A stretch of DNA of 64,000 nt from Agroathelia rolfsii (lineage: Eukaryota; Basidiomycota; Agaricomycetes; Amylocorticiales; Amylocorticiaceae), in NCBI GenBank assembly GCA_018343915.1, contig JABRWF010000004.1, positions 2,790,001 to 2,854,000 of the forward strand. Direction: 5' to 3'. The position numbers and the translations under genes are program-made. Positions 36,308 to 48,442 of this stretch are shown here, one piece after another. Under the pieces are notes generated by a model. It searched no databases and was not told where the DNA came from. It saw only the letters and a program-made list of their open reading frames with translations. The first letter of the stretch is position 1; each line of letters starts with the position of its first letter.

Positions 36308-37230
36308 ATGGTTACAGTAGACGCCTCGAAACCTGATTTCTCAAGTGCCGATCAAGACAGCCCAAGATTATCTCTCAACAACGATAATGCCATACGATTT
36401 CTTCCAACTCCAATCTGTTACAATATGTCGGAGATAGCAGAGGCAGAAACAATACGAGAACGGCTCCGACAGCATCATGCAGTCGGAGAAAGCTGGGGTC
36501 TGACGAGTCTTGACGACTTCGGGGATGATTTGGCTTCTTTCCATGTTGCTCAGGGGCTTGCACTTACTGTGGGTTCTGCTGTGGGCTCCGCCGCACCAAG
36601 GATAGAACAGTGCCTCGACGCCTTCTCGACGTTACACAAGAACCGCTTGACCAGGGGTGCTCGAGCTTGGACGAAGCATGCTCATAGGTCAATGCCATCG
36701 CGAGAAACCTTGCAGCTGGTTCAGAGCGTAATTCCAAGCATCGTACCTCAAAGGACTGAAGATGACACATCATGTCATGAACACCCTCATAAGACCAAGA
36801 AAGAGACCCCTGTTCACAGAATGCCCGATGGATGGTGGGGAAGGCCATCTGGTCCCGCAGCACTAATAAATGAACGGGCATTGCAGCTATTTTGGAGGAT
36901 CGTCAACAATGCGACATGGAAGAACCTACATTGGCTGCCCCATGAAGTCCTTGTTTATGAGATGCGTGTGACCGAAGGATATGGCATGCGATGGTCCCAG
37001 GACCATAGCAACACGCTACGTACGGTTGCAATGGAAGACATGGCTAATAATACGGTGGTAAGATCTTTGTTGTATAACCGAATCATTCGATTAATGATGA
37101 GTTCATGTACACACAAAAACAGCAGCAAATGCCGGTGATGCCTTGGGTATTCCGTGGCTTCGTAGAGCCCATGATAGAGAATGGACATGAATTAGGATGG
37201 AAGCACTATGTAGGAGAAGATGAGAGTTAA
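36308..37230 (+). CDS. Hypothetical protein with a Trp-rich conserved-looking block
   Basis: I do not recognise a named domain. From the ATG at 36308 (the frame also opens at a TTG nine bases earlier) the protein reads MVTVDASKPDFSSADQDSPR, then a polar region, then MPDGWWGRPSGPAALINERA, LQLFWRIVNNATWKNLHWLP, HEVLVYEMRVTEGYGMRWSQ. An intron from about 37058 to the CAG at about 37123 leads to PVMPWVFRGFVEPMIENGHE and LGWKHYVGEDES with TAA at 37228-37230. The Trp/Gly-rich second half looks like a compact folded domain and is probably conserved in related fungi. No signal peptide, membrane segment or metal motif is evident. It shares a short promoter with RDS3. Confidence 0.75.
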
Positions 37231-37693
37231 TTTATAAAAATTTTGTGGTGCAAAGAGATCTATATCGAGGATCCTATGATAAAATTTGATAATGAGATGA
37301 ACTACGAAGCAATGTGCCGTAACTAATTCTTCAGTCATAGAAACTTCATAATCCCAAAATACTTGCATTATAATAAGTGCTTCTACAGTATTCGCTCCAT
37401 AAATTTTCTATCATATGCAAACAGTTGGCCGATCGTCCACCATGGCCACTGTAAACGGATCATCGAGCAATGAGTCCACCGATCGCGAGAAGCCAACAAA
37501 AAGAAGCTCGTGACCGTGACAAGCGCGTCGCGTCACAAGGACCTCCATCACAGCAAGAACCTCCGCATCTTCAATTGACACAGGCATACGCTTAGGCAGC
37601 ACATTACCGGCCTGCCTTGCACATTACGGATTGACTGATTTGACTATATTCTTGGATATCGGGGCTCCCTAGTCTCCTTTACAACATATCAAA
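37231..37693. promoter_or_regulatory. Intergenic region upstream of UBA2
   Basis: About 460 bp, AT-rich in the first half. It contains a minus-strand 63-codon frame (37411-37602) with no recognisable homology, so I treat it as chance. It likely carries the UBA2 promoter. Confidence 0.45.
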
Positions 37694-40273
37694 ATGACAG
37701 ACAGCCCGATTCATAGATCCATACACGCCCAGGCCATCCTCGGCCCCGAACTTACTGCTCGTTTATCTCAGACCAGAGTGCTTCTGGTTGGTGCAGGTGG
37801 CATTGGCTGCGAGCTATGTAAGCTATATCCATCTCCTAATAAGCTGCTTTTGGAATCCTGAACATGCATCCAGTAAAGAATCTCGTGCTTGTTGGCTTTG
37901 GCGATATTACGCTTCTGGACCTGGATACAATCGACCTTTCTAACTTAAATCGTCAATTTCTCTTTCGCAAGAAAGATGTCAAACAGAGCAAAGCAATGGT
38001 TCAAAACTGTCATTACTTAAATAAATGTCAACTCATCTGTTGCACTATTGACTTAGGTTGCTGCTCAAACAGCCGGCCAATTCAATCCTAATGTTCGCAT
38101 TCATCCTATTCATGGTAATATTAAAGAGCCCCAATTTGATCTGCAATGGTTTAAATCATTCGACCTTGTGCTGAATGCCCTTGACAACCTTGGTACGTCA
38201 TTATACCAAAACCCATTCTCTGATTGGAGGCTATATGTGTGTATGTAGACGCCCGAAGACATGTCAACAAAATGTGCATGGCAGCACAAGTTCCACTTGT
38301 TGAATCGGGTACTGCAGGCTATTTAGGCCAAGTACAACCCATTTTGAAGGTAATATAGCCCTGAATTGGAGTAACATGGCGCTCATTTTGGTATGGGTTG
38401 GCAGGATCGCACTGAATGTTTTGATTGTATGCCAAAAGATCCCCCCAAAAGCTTTCCCGTTTGCACTATTCGCTCTACTCCATCACAACCCATACATTGT
38501 ATTGTATGGGCTAAAAGCTATCTCATGTCGTACGTGTGGTCCATTTTTACTAGCGCCATATATCCCCTTCATCTTATTCGGGATTATAGACAACTTTTCG
38601 GTGAAGACGAGAACGCAAGTGTGGAACTTGATGAAGCCGAGAGACAGGGAGAGAATGGTGATTTGTTTGGCTCAACCTCGATCCCCTGTTCGGTCATACC
38701 TAAAGTTTGCCTTATTCAGCTGATGAAATCTCTGCCCTTCGCCGTGAGGCGCAAGCGTTCCAAACCGTCCGTGCCGTCTTACGGAACGTGAATTCGACCG
38801 AGAATGCAGCCCGTCTTGTATTTCAAAAGGTGGTGTTTCATTTGCATCACGCATGAAGTAGTTGAGTTATTTGTCTCGCAATCAGCTTACCATTCAACTC
38901 TATACAGATTTTCAACGCAGATATCCGTAATCTCCTTACGATGACTGACATGTGGCGATCTCGTGTACCGCCCACGCCACTTGACTTCGATAGCATTACG
39001 CAAGATGCGGATGTGTCCATGACACCCACCGCGGAGACCTCGGGCTCAACAGCTGGTCTGGGTAGCAATACAAGCAACCTTAAGGATCAAAGGGTGCTTT
39101 CACTGGCGGATAACCTAGATTTGTTCGTCTCTAGGTGCTTAACCTTGTCGATTTGGCATATTACCGTCCTTCTTACAATCATTTAGCATCAACCGCCTTG
39201 CCCGACGGTTACAAACCGGGGAAGAAACAATTGACTTCGACAAAGATGACGACGACACGTTGGATTTTGTCACAGCAGCCGCCAACCTACGTTCACACGT
39301 ATATGGAATTAGCAAAAAGACAAGATGGGAGGTTAAAGGCAAGCCAAACTCTACCTAGTAATATCATTCATCATTTAATAATATAACTTCTATAGAAATG
39401 GCGGGGAACATCATTCCTGCGATTGCTACCACGAACGCAATTGTATCTGGTCTTATCGTCCTACAGGCGCTACATCTTCTCCGCAAGTCATATGACAAAC
39501 TCAAGAGCGTGCACATCCTGATTACAGGCAACGCGCCCCTGAGCAGCAACAGCGTGTTTCCCCCCAACCCTAAGTGTGGTATATGCCGAGATACGTACTC
39601 TGAACTTCTCTGTGACCCCAGCCGTACAAAACTAGGAGACGTCGTCGAGAAGCTACTTGGGGATGGAGAAGAGGAGGGTGGTATTGGTCCTCGAGATGTG
39701 GCGGTTTATGAGGATAAGCGCCTGCTGCTGGACCCCGACTTTGACGACAACACAGATAGGACTCTGGAGAGCCTCAATGTAACCAGGGGGAAATTCCTGA
39801 CTATCGTTGACGAGGATAGCGAATACAATACTATTTCGGTGGCGATTGGATTGCTGCCGTACGTTTGAATACTCTTCATTGTTGGCACTTATTAATCTTG
39901 TGCTTTCCCCCCTTCCCTCGCGCGTCCTAGGCCCAACCATCCTGTTGACCAAACACCATACATCCTTCCCACGCCCCTGCCCCGCCCTGGGAAAAGGCCG
40001 AAGGAAGCACACAAACCTTCTACGCCTCCGGCTCGGACACCCCCGATTTCGCGCAAGCGCACTGCGCCAGATGATGACCACGAGGTATGGGATGTCGAAC
40101 CTACTCCGAAGAGATCGCGCACTGCGCCATTGGCTGAGCCAATTCATCCTAATGGTCAGCCTACCAAGACGGATGATATCACTAGCCCCCAGAAGAAACA
40201 ACGCCTAGAGTCAGAAGGTATCGTAATTATGGAGAATCCCAAGGATAATTACATAGTCATCGATGATGATTAA
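37694..40273 (+). CDS. UBA2: SUMO-activating enzyme subunit 2 (UBA2)
   Basis: Seen: [20 protein letters not shown], the nucleotide-binding GxGxxG loop, joined to [40 protein letters not shown], then [24 protein letters not shown] and [20 protein letters not shown]. The Cys of PVCTIRSTP is the catalytic cysteine that takes SUMO as a thioester. The pairs CFDC and CGIC (about 39575) are the zinc ligands. The exon from 39398 adds [20 protein letters not shown] and the ubiquitin-like fold domain; the tail ([21 protein letters not shown]) is basic and nuclear-localisation-like, ending YIVIDDD. Role: with AOS1 it adenylates and loads SUMO before transfer to UBC9. About ten short introns. The stop is at 40271-40273. 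Confidence 0.95.
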
Positions 40274-40745
40274 AATGAAGTTATTCTTGCCTCTTCCAGT
40301 AGTTACAATTTTACCGTAATTAGGTGCATCGTTCGTTCAATAAGAGCCGGGCCAAGACGTTCCTGTTTGATAACCGTACAATTACAAGCATAAACGCATA
40401 TCGACATAGTGTCCAGGAACTATTGTCCATACTATCTGTCCCTTCCCCTTTCTTTCTCCCCTTGGGTATTATCCATCGTCGGGCCTATGTAGGAATGGGT
40501 ACATAACATCTAATTATATACATACGTAAATCGTCCATTCAATGGCAAATATCCATCCATAGCAAACCGCCAAGATCTCTATTTATGTCAACAGGGTATA
40601 TGGGTTGAGTATAGGTAAACAAAAATTTAAAAATTAAAAAAAAAAAAAAAAAAAAAATCCGGGATCGAGACCGAATCCATGCATGCACATAAGTCGTTTC
40701 CTTGTTTTTGTTGTTTTGTTTCGTTTCGTTTTGTATTCATTTTTG
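40274..40745. other. Convergent 3' intergenic region
   Basis: About 470 bp between the stops of UBA2 and the C2H2 gene. It contains an A-run of about 22 (40636-40657) and a TTTTGTTTCG-type pyrimidine/G tract at about 40705-40740. No coding feature. Confidence 0.5.
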
Positions 40746-42018
40746 TCAATGATGGAGGTTTTGCGAGCGTTGAAAGGCACACACGGCCGCCTGATCGTTA
40801 GGACCATCAGGAATTAGCTTTAAATAGCCGTTCCTACGCTGCTCCGAAGATAATGGTGCTAGACCTGCAGAGACGGCAGCAGTGAATATTTCCCTGCATG
40901 GTAGTGGTGATGTTCGTATGCCCCTGTGCATTGACAGATATGATGTCGATGTCGAAGGTGGTGCATATGGTGACGAGTAATAGCCTGAACTTGGGCTCCT
41001 CCGTCGGAAAACGGGGAGAGGGCCATCGATAGGCTCACTCTTGGGCGAGAAACACAATAATGGTGGGGAGCCGGATGATTCCCTCTCAGATGATCCGCGG
41101 GAGCTATATGAGCGGCAGCTCGAGAAGAAGGAAGGAGAGTCGGGGGGTAGAGTGGGCGAAGACGTGCAGGAATTGCTGCTGCTCGCAGATCCCGACTAGA
41201 TAGAGATATAATAAATAATTTAAAAAATAGCTCTTGAATGCACGTCGTGGACGACGCCGCAGTTCTAAGGAGCTGTAAGTTGCTAACCTTATTGCTACCC
41301 ATGTGTGTCTGCCAATCATTCTTCTTGCGGCGGGGTGCAGGTTCGTATCCATGCACAGACTTGCGGTGACGCAGAAGCGTTGCAGGATCGTAGACCGCAA
41401 AGCTACAACTGGGGCAACCTAATGTCAACCCTGAGCTATATAGCATTATATTGCAGGTGAAAGAGAATGTCAGTCAGATATGAATCACGTAAGGACTGTT
41501 TGTCCGATAAAGGGCAGCTACATACTGTCGACGTTCATGTGTTTTCAGATTTGATTTTTGCAAAGTCTCGAAAGTGCAGCCAGGATGGTTGCATTTGAGT
41601 TTCCTAGAACGATCAGTGACATCAGTGACTGCCTGGCATATGCATGGACAATGGCTTGCCTCTCATCGCGGTCTGGAGCATGTAAAACCATGTGGCGGTT
41701 CATGTCGCTGCTGCCGACAGTCTTGCCGCAAATGTTGCATTCCGCAGGTACCTGAGTTAAAAAGCATGCACGTCAATGATACAGTGTCAGGGAAGACATA
41801 TGACATCGCAAGATTCGAAACGCACTCGTATCGGCATGGTGTTTTTATGCGTACTTTAACTTACGCGGATGATTATCGGTTGTGAGCAGAGAGTGGGTAG
41901 GAAAATACGCGGGGGTGGGTGGGCTCGAGCTTGAGCTAGTGGAGGAGCTCGGGGGTGGCGGCTTTTGTACCACAAAGAAACTAGAAGCAGTATATCGTGG
42001 CTTCCCTGCCTTCGGCAT
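40746..42018 (-). CDS. C2H2 zinc-finger protein, likely transcription regulator
   Basis: Seen: the ATG at 42018 opens MPKAGKPRYTASSFFVVQKP and a Pro/Ser-rich stretch. An intron then leads to AECNICGKTVGSSDMNRHMV (finger 1), then after an intron LKCNHPGCTFETLQKSNLKT with HERR (finger 2), and LGCPSCSFAVYDPATLLRHR with KSVHGYEPAPRRKK (finger 3). The last exon (from about 41204 down) is Ser-rich: SPTLPPDSPSFFSSCRSYSS and RRRSPSSGYYSSPYAPPSTS, ending FQRSQNLHH at 40746. Three tandem C2H2 fingers with a disordered C-terminal tail fit a sequence-specific DNA-binding protein. No target can be named. Frames and joins are consistent across all five exons. It is convergent with UBA2. Confidence 0.78.
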
Positions 42019-42390
42019 TATAGCCCTAACATGGAGGCCATGCCATCAAAGCGCCCAATTGAGGCTATAGTAAGCCCCCTGGTGTGCTCCTTGATGGTGA
42101 ACCCTGCTAATATGAAGGAGACCGATATAAAGTCCATTTTAACGGAATCGGATCACATAATCTAACAGAATCGACACTGCAGCCGCCGAATGAACCGTTT
42201 TACAATGAACATGCGTGCAGCTCGTTCATGCACGTCGTCAATGGGGGTCGTGTTGCAACCACAACAGTGATCCATGCAACGAGCCCCCAATGTGCGGGCC
42301 ATTGAAATGCCATAAAAGAGTACAAGCGCCGTGTCAGATGTCAATCAAGGGAACACGCAGTGGCAATGCATTAGTAAATAGTCAGTCAGT

Positions 42391-42882
42391 TTATCTTTGG
42401 ATGTGGGGGTTAACCACCTCCGATCCGTCTGCACAGGCAACGGCGGCTAACGCACACTGGCCTTCAGGCTCGGCGGGACAAGGGCAGACATGGAACTCGT
42501 TGTGACTGTAACAGTTGTTGTTTGCTACTGGTTCGGTCCATTTCATTTCATTTTGAGAGGTACTTCTGGACCGAGCACTGCAGCCACTTAGTGTGCGAGA
42601 TTTGTGATCCAGGTGGTGGAAAGCTCCGTACCGTAGCATAACCGGTGTGGATGGCTCCCGCACGCAAGCAAACACTGCATCATTGTTTTCTATCTCTTTT
42701 CCATTCTTAATTTGAACTGTGTAGCTGTTCTGCTGAACAAATGTCGCCTCGCCGATGTAGCTAGAAGTCAAGTTTTGAATAGAGAGGTATGGATCTGGAC
42801 AGGGCTCCCTGATAACGCTAATATAATCCAGACGCCATCCTATAGCCGACTGTGGGTTGTCGCTGTCACAGAACATCGTCAT
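42391..42882 (-). CDS. Hypothetical protein, uncertain gene model
   Basis: A 163-codon open frame with ordinary composition: FVQQNSYTVQIKNGKEIENN, DAVFACVREPSTPVMLRYGA, then a Cys-containing end CYSHNEFHVCPCPAEPEGQC. No family is recognised. A possible upstream exon (TPVASSYQSGRSVERGQRWH and DLIQGIAVVY, about 42900-42975) could join to DNPQSAIGWRLDYIS if a 35-nt GTAAGC...ACAG intron is removed. In that case the ATG at 42882 would not be the real start. The Cys-rich end and small size could suit a secreted protein, but I see no signal peptide. Confidence 0.35.
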   Translation of the reverse strand: MTMFCDSDNPQSAIGWRLDYISVIREPCPDPYLSIQNLTSSYIGEATFVQQNSYTVQIKNGKEIENNDAVFACVREPSTPVMLRYGAFHHLDHKSRTLSGCSARSRSTSQNEMKWTEPVANNNCYSHNEFHVCPCPAEPEGQCALAAVACADGSEVVNPHIQR

Positions 42883-42989
42883 TGCTTGTTTGCTTACACG
42901 TAAACAACGGCAATTCCTTGGATCAAGTCATGCCACCTCTGTCCACGCTCGACACTTCTTCCACTCTGATATGAACTAGCCACAGGTGT

Positions 42990-45900
42990 GTGCTGCTAGT
43001 CCTCATGCCATGCCAACCCCTCCTGCTGTCGTCCGCGCTTTTCTCTGTCGTGCTGTGGACTCGAAAGACCAAGCAGCAACGAACATCGACACCGCCCGTC
43101 GGCATGAACATGAACACAATTTATCGAACCTGATTCAAGTGTTTCCCACGTGCAACCGCGGCCAACCTGTTGGACTAGCGTTTACAGCCGGCTGTCCGAT
43201 GAGACGACGCAGGCTTGTCAGTGCACCAATCAATCAAGGAACGCTATATGCTTTGCTTATACAATGAGTGCTTAGGATATGTAATCTCTGATCATGATGG
43301 GGCGCTCGCATCTATTACGATGACTAAGGCTGTGCACTCTCTTTCTTGATTAGCGCAGTGCAATCACACTAAAAGGCTCAGTAAATGATTTCGGGATAAA
43401 TGTACATGTCTATTTGGCTAACCTCCTCGGCATATCGTCCACATTGCGCACACGCATAACAAACATGCCAATGATCAAAAAATAATTATTATGACTCCCC
43501 CCAGGGCAGAATGAGCCTCGAGGCAACATACTTTCTCCCACCGGACAGTCACATAACTAATTACCGCATAATGTTCCTCTTTCTCTCGACCCTCCCCACT
43601 CTCTTGATCTTGATCTTTTTTTTTTTTTCTTTGAGGTACGAGGGCATTTGTTCCATTAGCAGTCCGTGGACGTCATACGCAAACTGCGACAGCCGCTATC
43701 TTTTGGATAGCCGAAATGGATTCGTGCTGGGTCACCGAGTCTTGCCGAATCAACAGCACTGAGCAACGCTGCTATAGTGAATAGCGACGTTGTGACTGGT
43801 GCACCACCACCACAATAGAGCACTAGCGCACTCGTGCGCCTGTGAATCAAAACTGACCAGATGTAACCAATCATTCAATGTCCTATACAGCCCCCCCCCC
43901 CCAAGATGGTTGTAATGAAACTCGTATGGTGCATATGGGGGGGGGGGGGGAGGGAAGGACGATTGCCGGTAACGTGGTATGCATGCCTTTCAGTCGTTGT
44001 TCTCTTAGCCCACCCGTGTAGAATTTCCCGAGATCACCGATGGACATGCTAGTGGATTACGATGGAATTCAGGCCATGCGTGCCATGGAGAGTGGCCTAC
44101 AGTGACCAAATTTTGACGTCTTGTACGCCACGGTTTATTTTATGAAACGAAGTCGAATATTACACCGATGCGATGCGGACTTGAGGAAGAAAGAGAGAAA
44201 AAGGAAGGAAGGAAGACAACAAGAGGGGGGGGGGGCAGTGGGGAGATGATCACATGAAGGCCTCGCGACACTGCGGGTATGTTTCTGGCGTCGATTCACT
44301 GTCTGTTCATGGCTTCATGGCTTTTTTGGATCTAGACTATATGACGCATCCTTTTGGCAGCCGGCGCTGGAATACTCCCGGGGATCTTTCTGGTGCAAGA
44401 ATCATAATAGAAGATTTGAGTATTCTGAACGGGTTCTCTCCACCAATTTATTCAATGACAGGTGATGAACATCGATGAATTGGCATCACCTCCCTGGACG
44501 GCAGGCAGTGGTGATGGAAGTGGTATATTGGCAGTAGGGGGGGGGGGGGGCTTGTTGGGCAAGCAAGTGACTATAGCCTATCTAGAGGGATCAAAGTCTC
44601 GGGCTGTAACCTCAGGCCTCATGTGCCGGCCCGACAGTTAACGGAAGATTAAATCCACCACCGCACATTAACATGGCTGTACAACATACATACTCTCTTA
44701 TCCAATACAAGTGAGCTCATCGGACGCCGGAGCATGTATACAGAGAGACTACCCTATTCTCGATGGCCGCGATAGCAAAGGGGTATTCAAGCCGCGACTC
44801 GGAAGTGGTGGCGAAAGATCTGTTCTGTATTTATCTTCGACGCTTCGATATATCATACCTGTCAATGGGTACCATGAGGCTTGTGGTTCGCTGTAGTTTG
44901 CCGACGTCGAGCCCATTAAGAATATTAAGGTGTAGAAGTTACTAGTAATAGAAGTGTGCGGCTGTATCCGTGGAAAAAAAAAAGAAATTATCGCATGATG
45001 CAATCAATTATGCGTGCAATCGCATTCAAGGTCTCATAGTCAGTGCATCGATCAATGGGACGCAGCCGGTGAGATTAGGGTGCATGTACATGGGCAAACA
45101 GAAACTAGCGCACTTTTTTGGTAGGGCGGGTAAGATTACTATCCACGGCTAGGCGTACATCGACGTCATGCCCTTGTTTCTCTCTTTCTGATAAATCGAT
45201 GCACTCGGCATGGCTTCACTTTTCGGGCATGTTTCACGCTATCTAGCTCAAATGATTTCTTCATACGTTCGATCTCAAGTCACTCAACAGTCTCGCAATA
45301 ACGCCATTTGAATGAAACAAATATCATTGTTCTTAAGCGTAGCTACACTAAAACTAAACATAACAACCTGCCAAGCAAAAACAATCAAGGCATCATCAGC
45401 ATACCATTGAACAATTGGAGATGAGACACCACCCCAATGATCGATGCATGGGAAAATTTTATGGGTCAGACATCCAAAGGAAGGTCATTGCGACTCTCAT
45501 CGGGCCGACCCCCGTCTCCCGCCCAGCGCACCCACGAATGGGCGGCCCACAGCCTCCCGATGCATTTGGGTTCACACCGTTGGAGGGGAGAATATAGACG
45601 TTCGACATTGGGGGAGTGCTCCAGACATGCTGGAGGGCGCTAGAGTGGAAACTGCGAATGTAGGAAATGTTTCATCACGGTAGTGAAACATCGACCCAGG
45701 GTGGTGCCCGAACAGAAGAAAAAAAAAAATGAAAAAGATATCTCACCTTGGCAGGACAAAGGGATCAAAGCCAAAGCTAAGACTAGGGACAATATACATG
45801 TAACATCTGCAAAGGATAGACGTAAGCGGATGATCATTTGAAAAAAAAAATCGGCCAAGTAAAAAAAAAAGAATCAGACGAAATGGCACTGGCAAGTACA

Positions 45901-48442
45901 CTGAGCGCTCCGAAGAACGCAATGTCTGTTGCGAACAGACAAGCTCTATTCCTCGGCATGGTCGTGTAAGACGGGGAAGAGAATAAAGTCATCACAGAAA
46001 GATGAATTAAGAAGCATGGTACTCACAGGGATCAGACGACGAAAAGGGACAGATGAGAGAGCAGATGCATGAGCGCTCATGTCAAAATTCCAAATTTTAT
46101 ACGCAGTGTCGGAGCTTGAAAAAATCCGGTGGCTTCTCCAACCTTCTTTGAGAATTTGCCATATGATACGGTCTCTGTTTGCCAGCCGCGCAATTGGATA
46201 TACGTTGTCGCACAATTTCTCAATTCAAGTTCGAAAGATATTTACATTTTGAACATTTCTCCTTCTAGTTATATGCCACCCCACCCCACTTACCAAAGTC
46301 CGCCATCTCCTGCTTTGAATCCTCATTGGTCATAATTAAGGCCCATTTAAGGCTTTGACCAATAACGGTCACTACATGCTGAGCCGACATATCGTGCCCT
46401 AAACATAATCGATCAGATGTTCAATATGACGCATTCATCGCGCCTACAGCGCCTCGGAAGATTGGTCGATATCTACTATAAACTAATTCGTCGATTCACG
46501 ACACGAGGACGACCAAAGCAGAAACATTGATATGAACGCACTGATAATGTTTGTTCTTTATTTGCTTGTGTGCAGGGGCGTACAATTTGATAACGATGAA
46601 AAGTGCGTGGTTGATTGTTACCAACACCGTCTGCTTTGAGTTTTAATCGTGGACGTAATGTCGATTGGGCTATGACTAAAAAGCACTATATGGACCGAAC
46701 ATGCTGGAGTAGTGATGTAGTCGCCATGTTCGCGGTATCTCAGAGAATGGTCCGACATTGAGCGCACAATGAGCGCTTGAGTGTATTCAATTTGCGGCGG
46801 ATGACCGATGAGATATGCATGTTTTTTTCTTCATGCAGTCTCAGGCTCCTCCTTGCTTCCCGCAAAAGATCCTCGTGCAAAGCGTTCGGGATGTTAGGTT
46901 GGTGTCAAGTGTAGATGCTTACATGTCTTACTTAGAGTTTCCGTAGCGACTGCACCTCGATCGGGTCGCTGTGAAGAAAGGTACTAACGACGGCCTGCAC
47001 GCGCTGAAATCACGATGCACTCATGGCGCCGCCCATAGAATTGATCAATGTTGATCAACGGCTGGCCATTCATACCACGCTGTTCCAATCATCTTCCGTA
47101 TTTTCACGCGAAAGAAAAATTACGGTTATCCAAGCTGCAACGGGCTGTGAAACTGTGTAGTGGTATGTGCATGTTTTTTTTGATTAAGTTTCTGCATCAA
47201 GCCACCCACGAGCAAAAATTCCTTTTGCCCTGTGAAAACCTCGTTTGACGGCGCTATAATAGCGGATCGATCCGTCATTTATGTCAAGGTCGACATATGT
47301 AATAGATTGTTCAAGCATAATCGTCGTCCTGGCAAAGTCCGCCTGTGAGGACAGCTATAATCCTAATCCTAATCCCTCGGTGATGTGTGGTGAGGCCCGT
47401 GAGGTCTCCTCGACTCACTGTCCAGCTGATGTTGATAATGCAGGTTCGGAACAAAGCGGCAGGATAGGGTAGCAGTATCTACGCTACTCAAAGCAGCCTA
47501 TGATTAAACATCAACTTTATGTAAATCGATAAACAATGACATGAGCAGTGATTGAGGGTGTTTTTATCGCTCGTCTATTTGCACTTGATTATCATTGCAT
47601 ATAGCCAAACAAAAAGTAATTGATAGAGAAATCATTATTGATTTCCATGGTCAAGATCATATAGCCTAATGCATGGATCGCATTTTCTAGCAGTGAATGT
47701 TGCTGGCCGTACAAACGAGTGTCGATGTCAATGAGTCGTCGTGTGTCCGCCATAAACGGCGCCGGCGCACCGGCAGCTGGCTTCCGCATCCATACGAAGA
47801 GGGCTCCGGCGCAACCCGGGTGGGCAAGAGTCCGTCCGCCTGCTGCGCCGTTGTATACCAACAGATGCGCCCGGATCAGTCCATATAACCCCATTCCGTT
47901 ATGATCATCACAAAGCGGCGTCGTCTTATTCTGCTGCACACATGGAATACTAGTGCTGAGCATGTACTTGTGGTTGTTTGTACAAGAGATGTTGAAAGAA
48001 AATGCTATTCCTGAAGCACTTGGCGACTTAGCGTGAGAAGATATGCGTCCATTATTAGAAAACCAACCATCTAGTGATTTCTGTTGGAAGAATTTATCCA
48101 TGGGATTGCTAGTTGGTATACATACCGATGCCTGGCTCCTTCAAAGCCAATCCCCCATAATGTAAAAGAGGAAGAATAAGAAAATAATAAGAGATGAGAT
48201 AAGCAAAAAATAAAACGCCAGGGTGGCCGTGGACAAAATTAGAATTAATACTCCGGCTTGTTGACACCTGCACGCGAAAAAGCAATAGTTGGCAACTGCA
48301 CCGTCGTCGCTCTTCGTACTCCTTGTCTCCTCTCTCATCATCTCACCCACACACTCTCTTACATTATTCCTCTTCATTTCATCCTCAAATCCCCCCTATA
48401 ATCGTAATCATCGCCCAGGCAGCTCCCTCTCCCTCTAGCACT
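42990..48442. other. Long gene-poor interval
   Basis: About 5.4 kb with no gene I can support on either strand. All frames are short (mostly under 95 codons). The longest, a minus-strand frame at 47592-48101, spans a GC-rich patch (about 47695-47890) inside AT-rich DNA and reads nothing recognisable. The interval holds four long G/C homopolymers at 43.9-44.55 kb, T and A runs, and a short TAATCC tandem at about 47358-47375. No LTR pair, inverted-repeat element or reverse-transcriptase or transposase motif was seen. The last few hundred bases (CT-rich, 48300-48440) look like the promoter of the oxidase gene. Confidence 0.5.
43891..44550. repeat. Cluster of four G/C homopolymer tracts
   Basis: 12 C at 43891-43902, 14 G at 43937-43950, 11 G at 44225-44235 and 14 G at 44537-44550. 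Other single tracts of this kind in the window are at 10785-10797, 21087-21099 and 26892-26905, so this is a local concentration. The exact lengths may be affected by sequencing error. Confidence 0.8.

Noticed and set aside
37411..37602. A 63-codon minus-strand frame upstream of UBA2
   Set aside because: Short, lies in the expected UBA2 promoter and resembles nothing I know.
45415..45683. Three overlapping plus-strand frames of 60-79 codons, one Pro/Gly-rich
   Set aside because: All three frames are open because of local base composition; none shows conserved motifs or splice partners.
47592..48101. A 169-codon minus-strand frame
   Set aside because: No family resemblance, mixed composition with a GC-rich patch open on both strands, and no supporting splice or start context. 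Mentioned only as part of the gene-poor interval.
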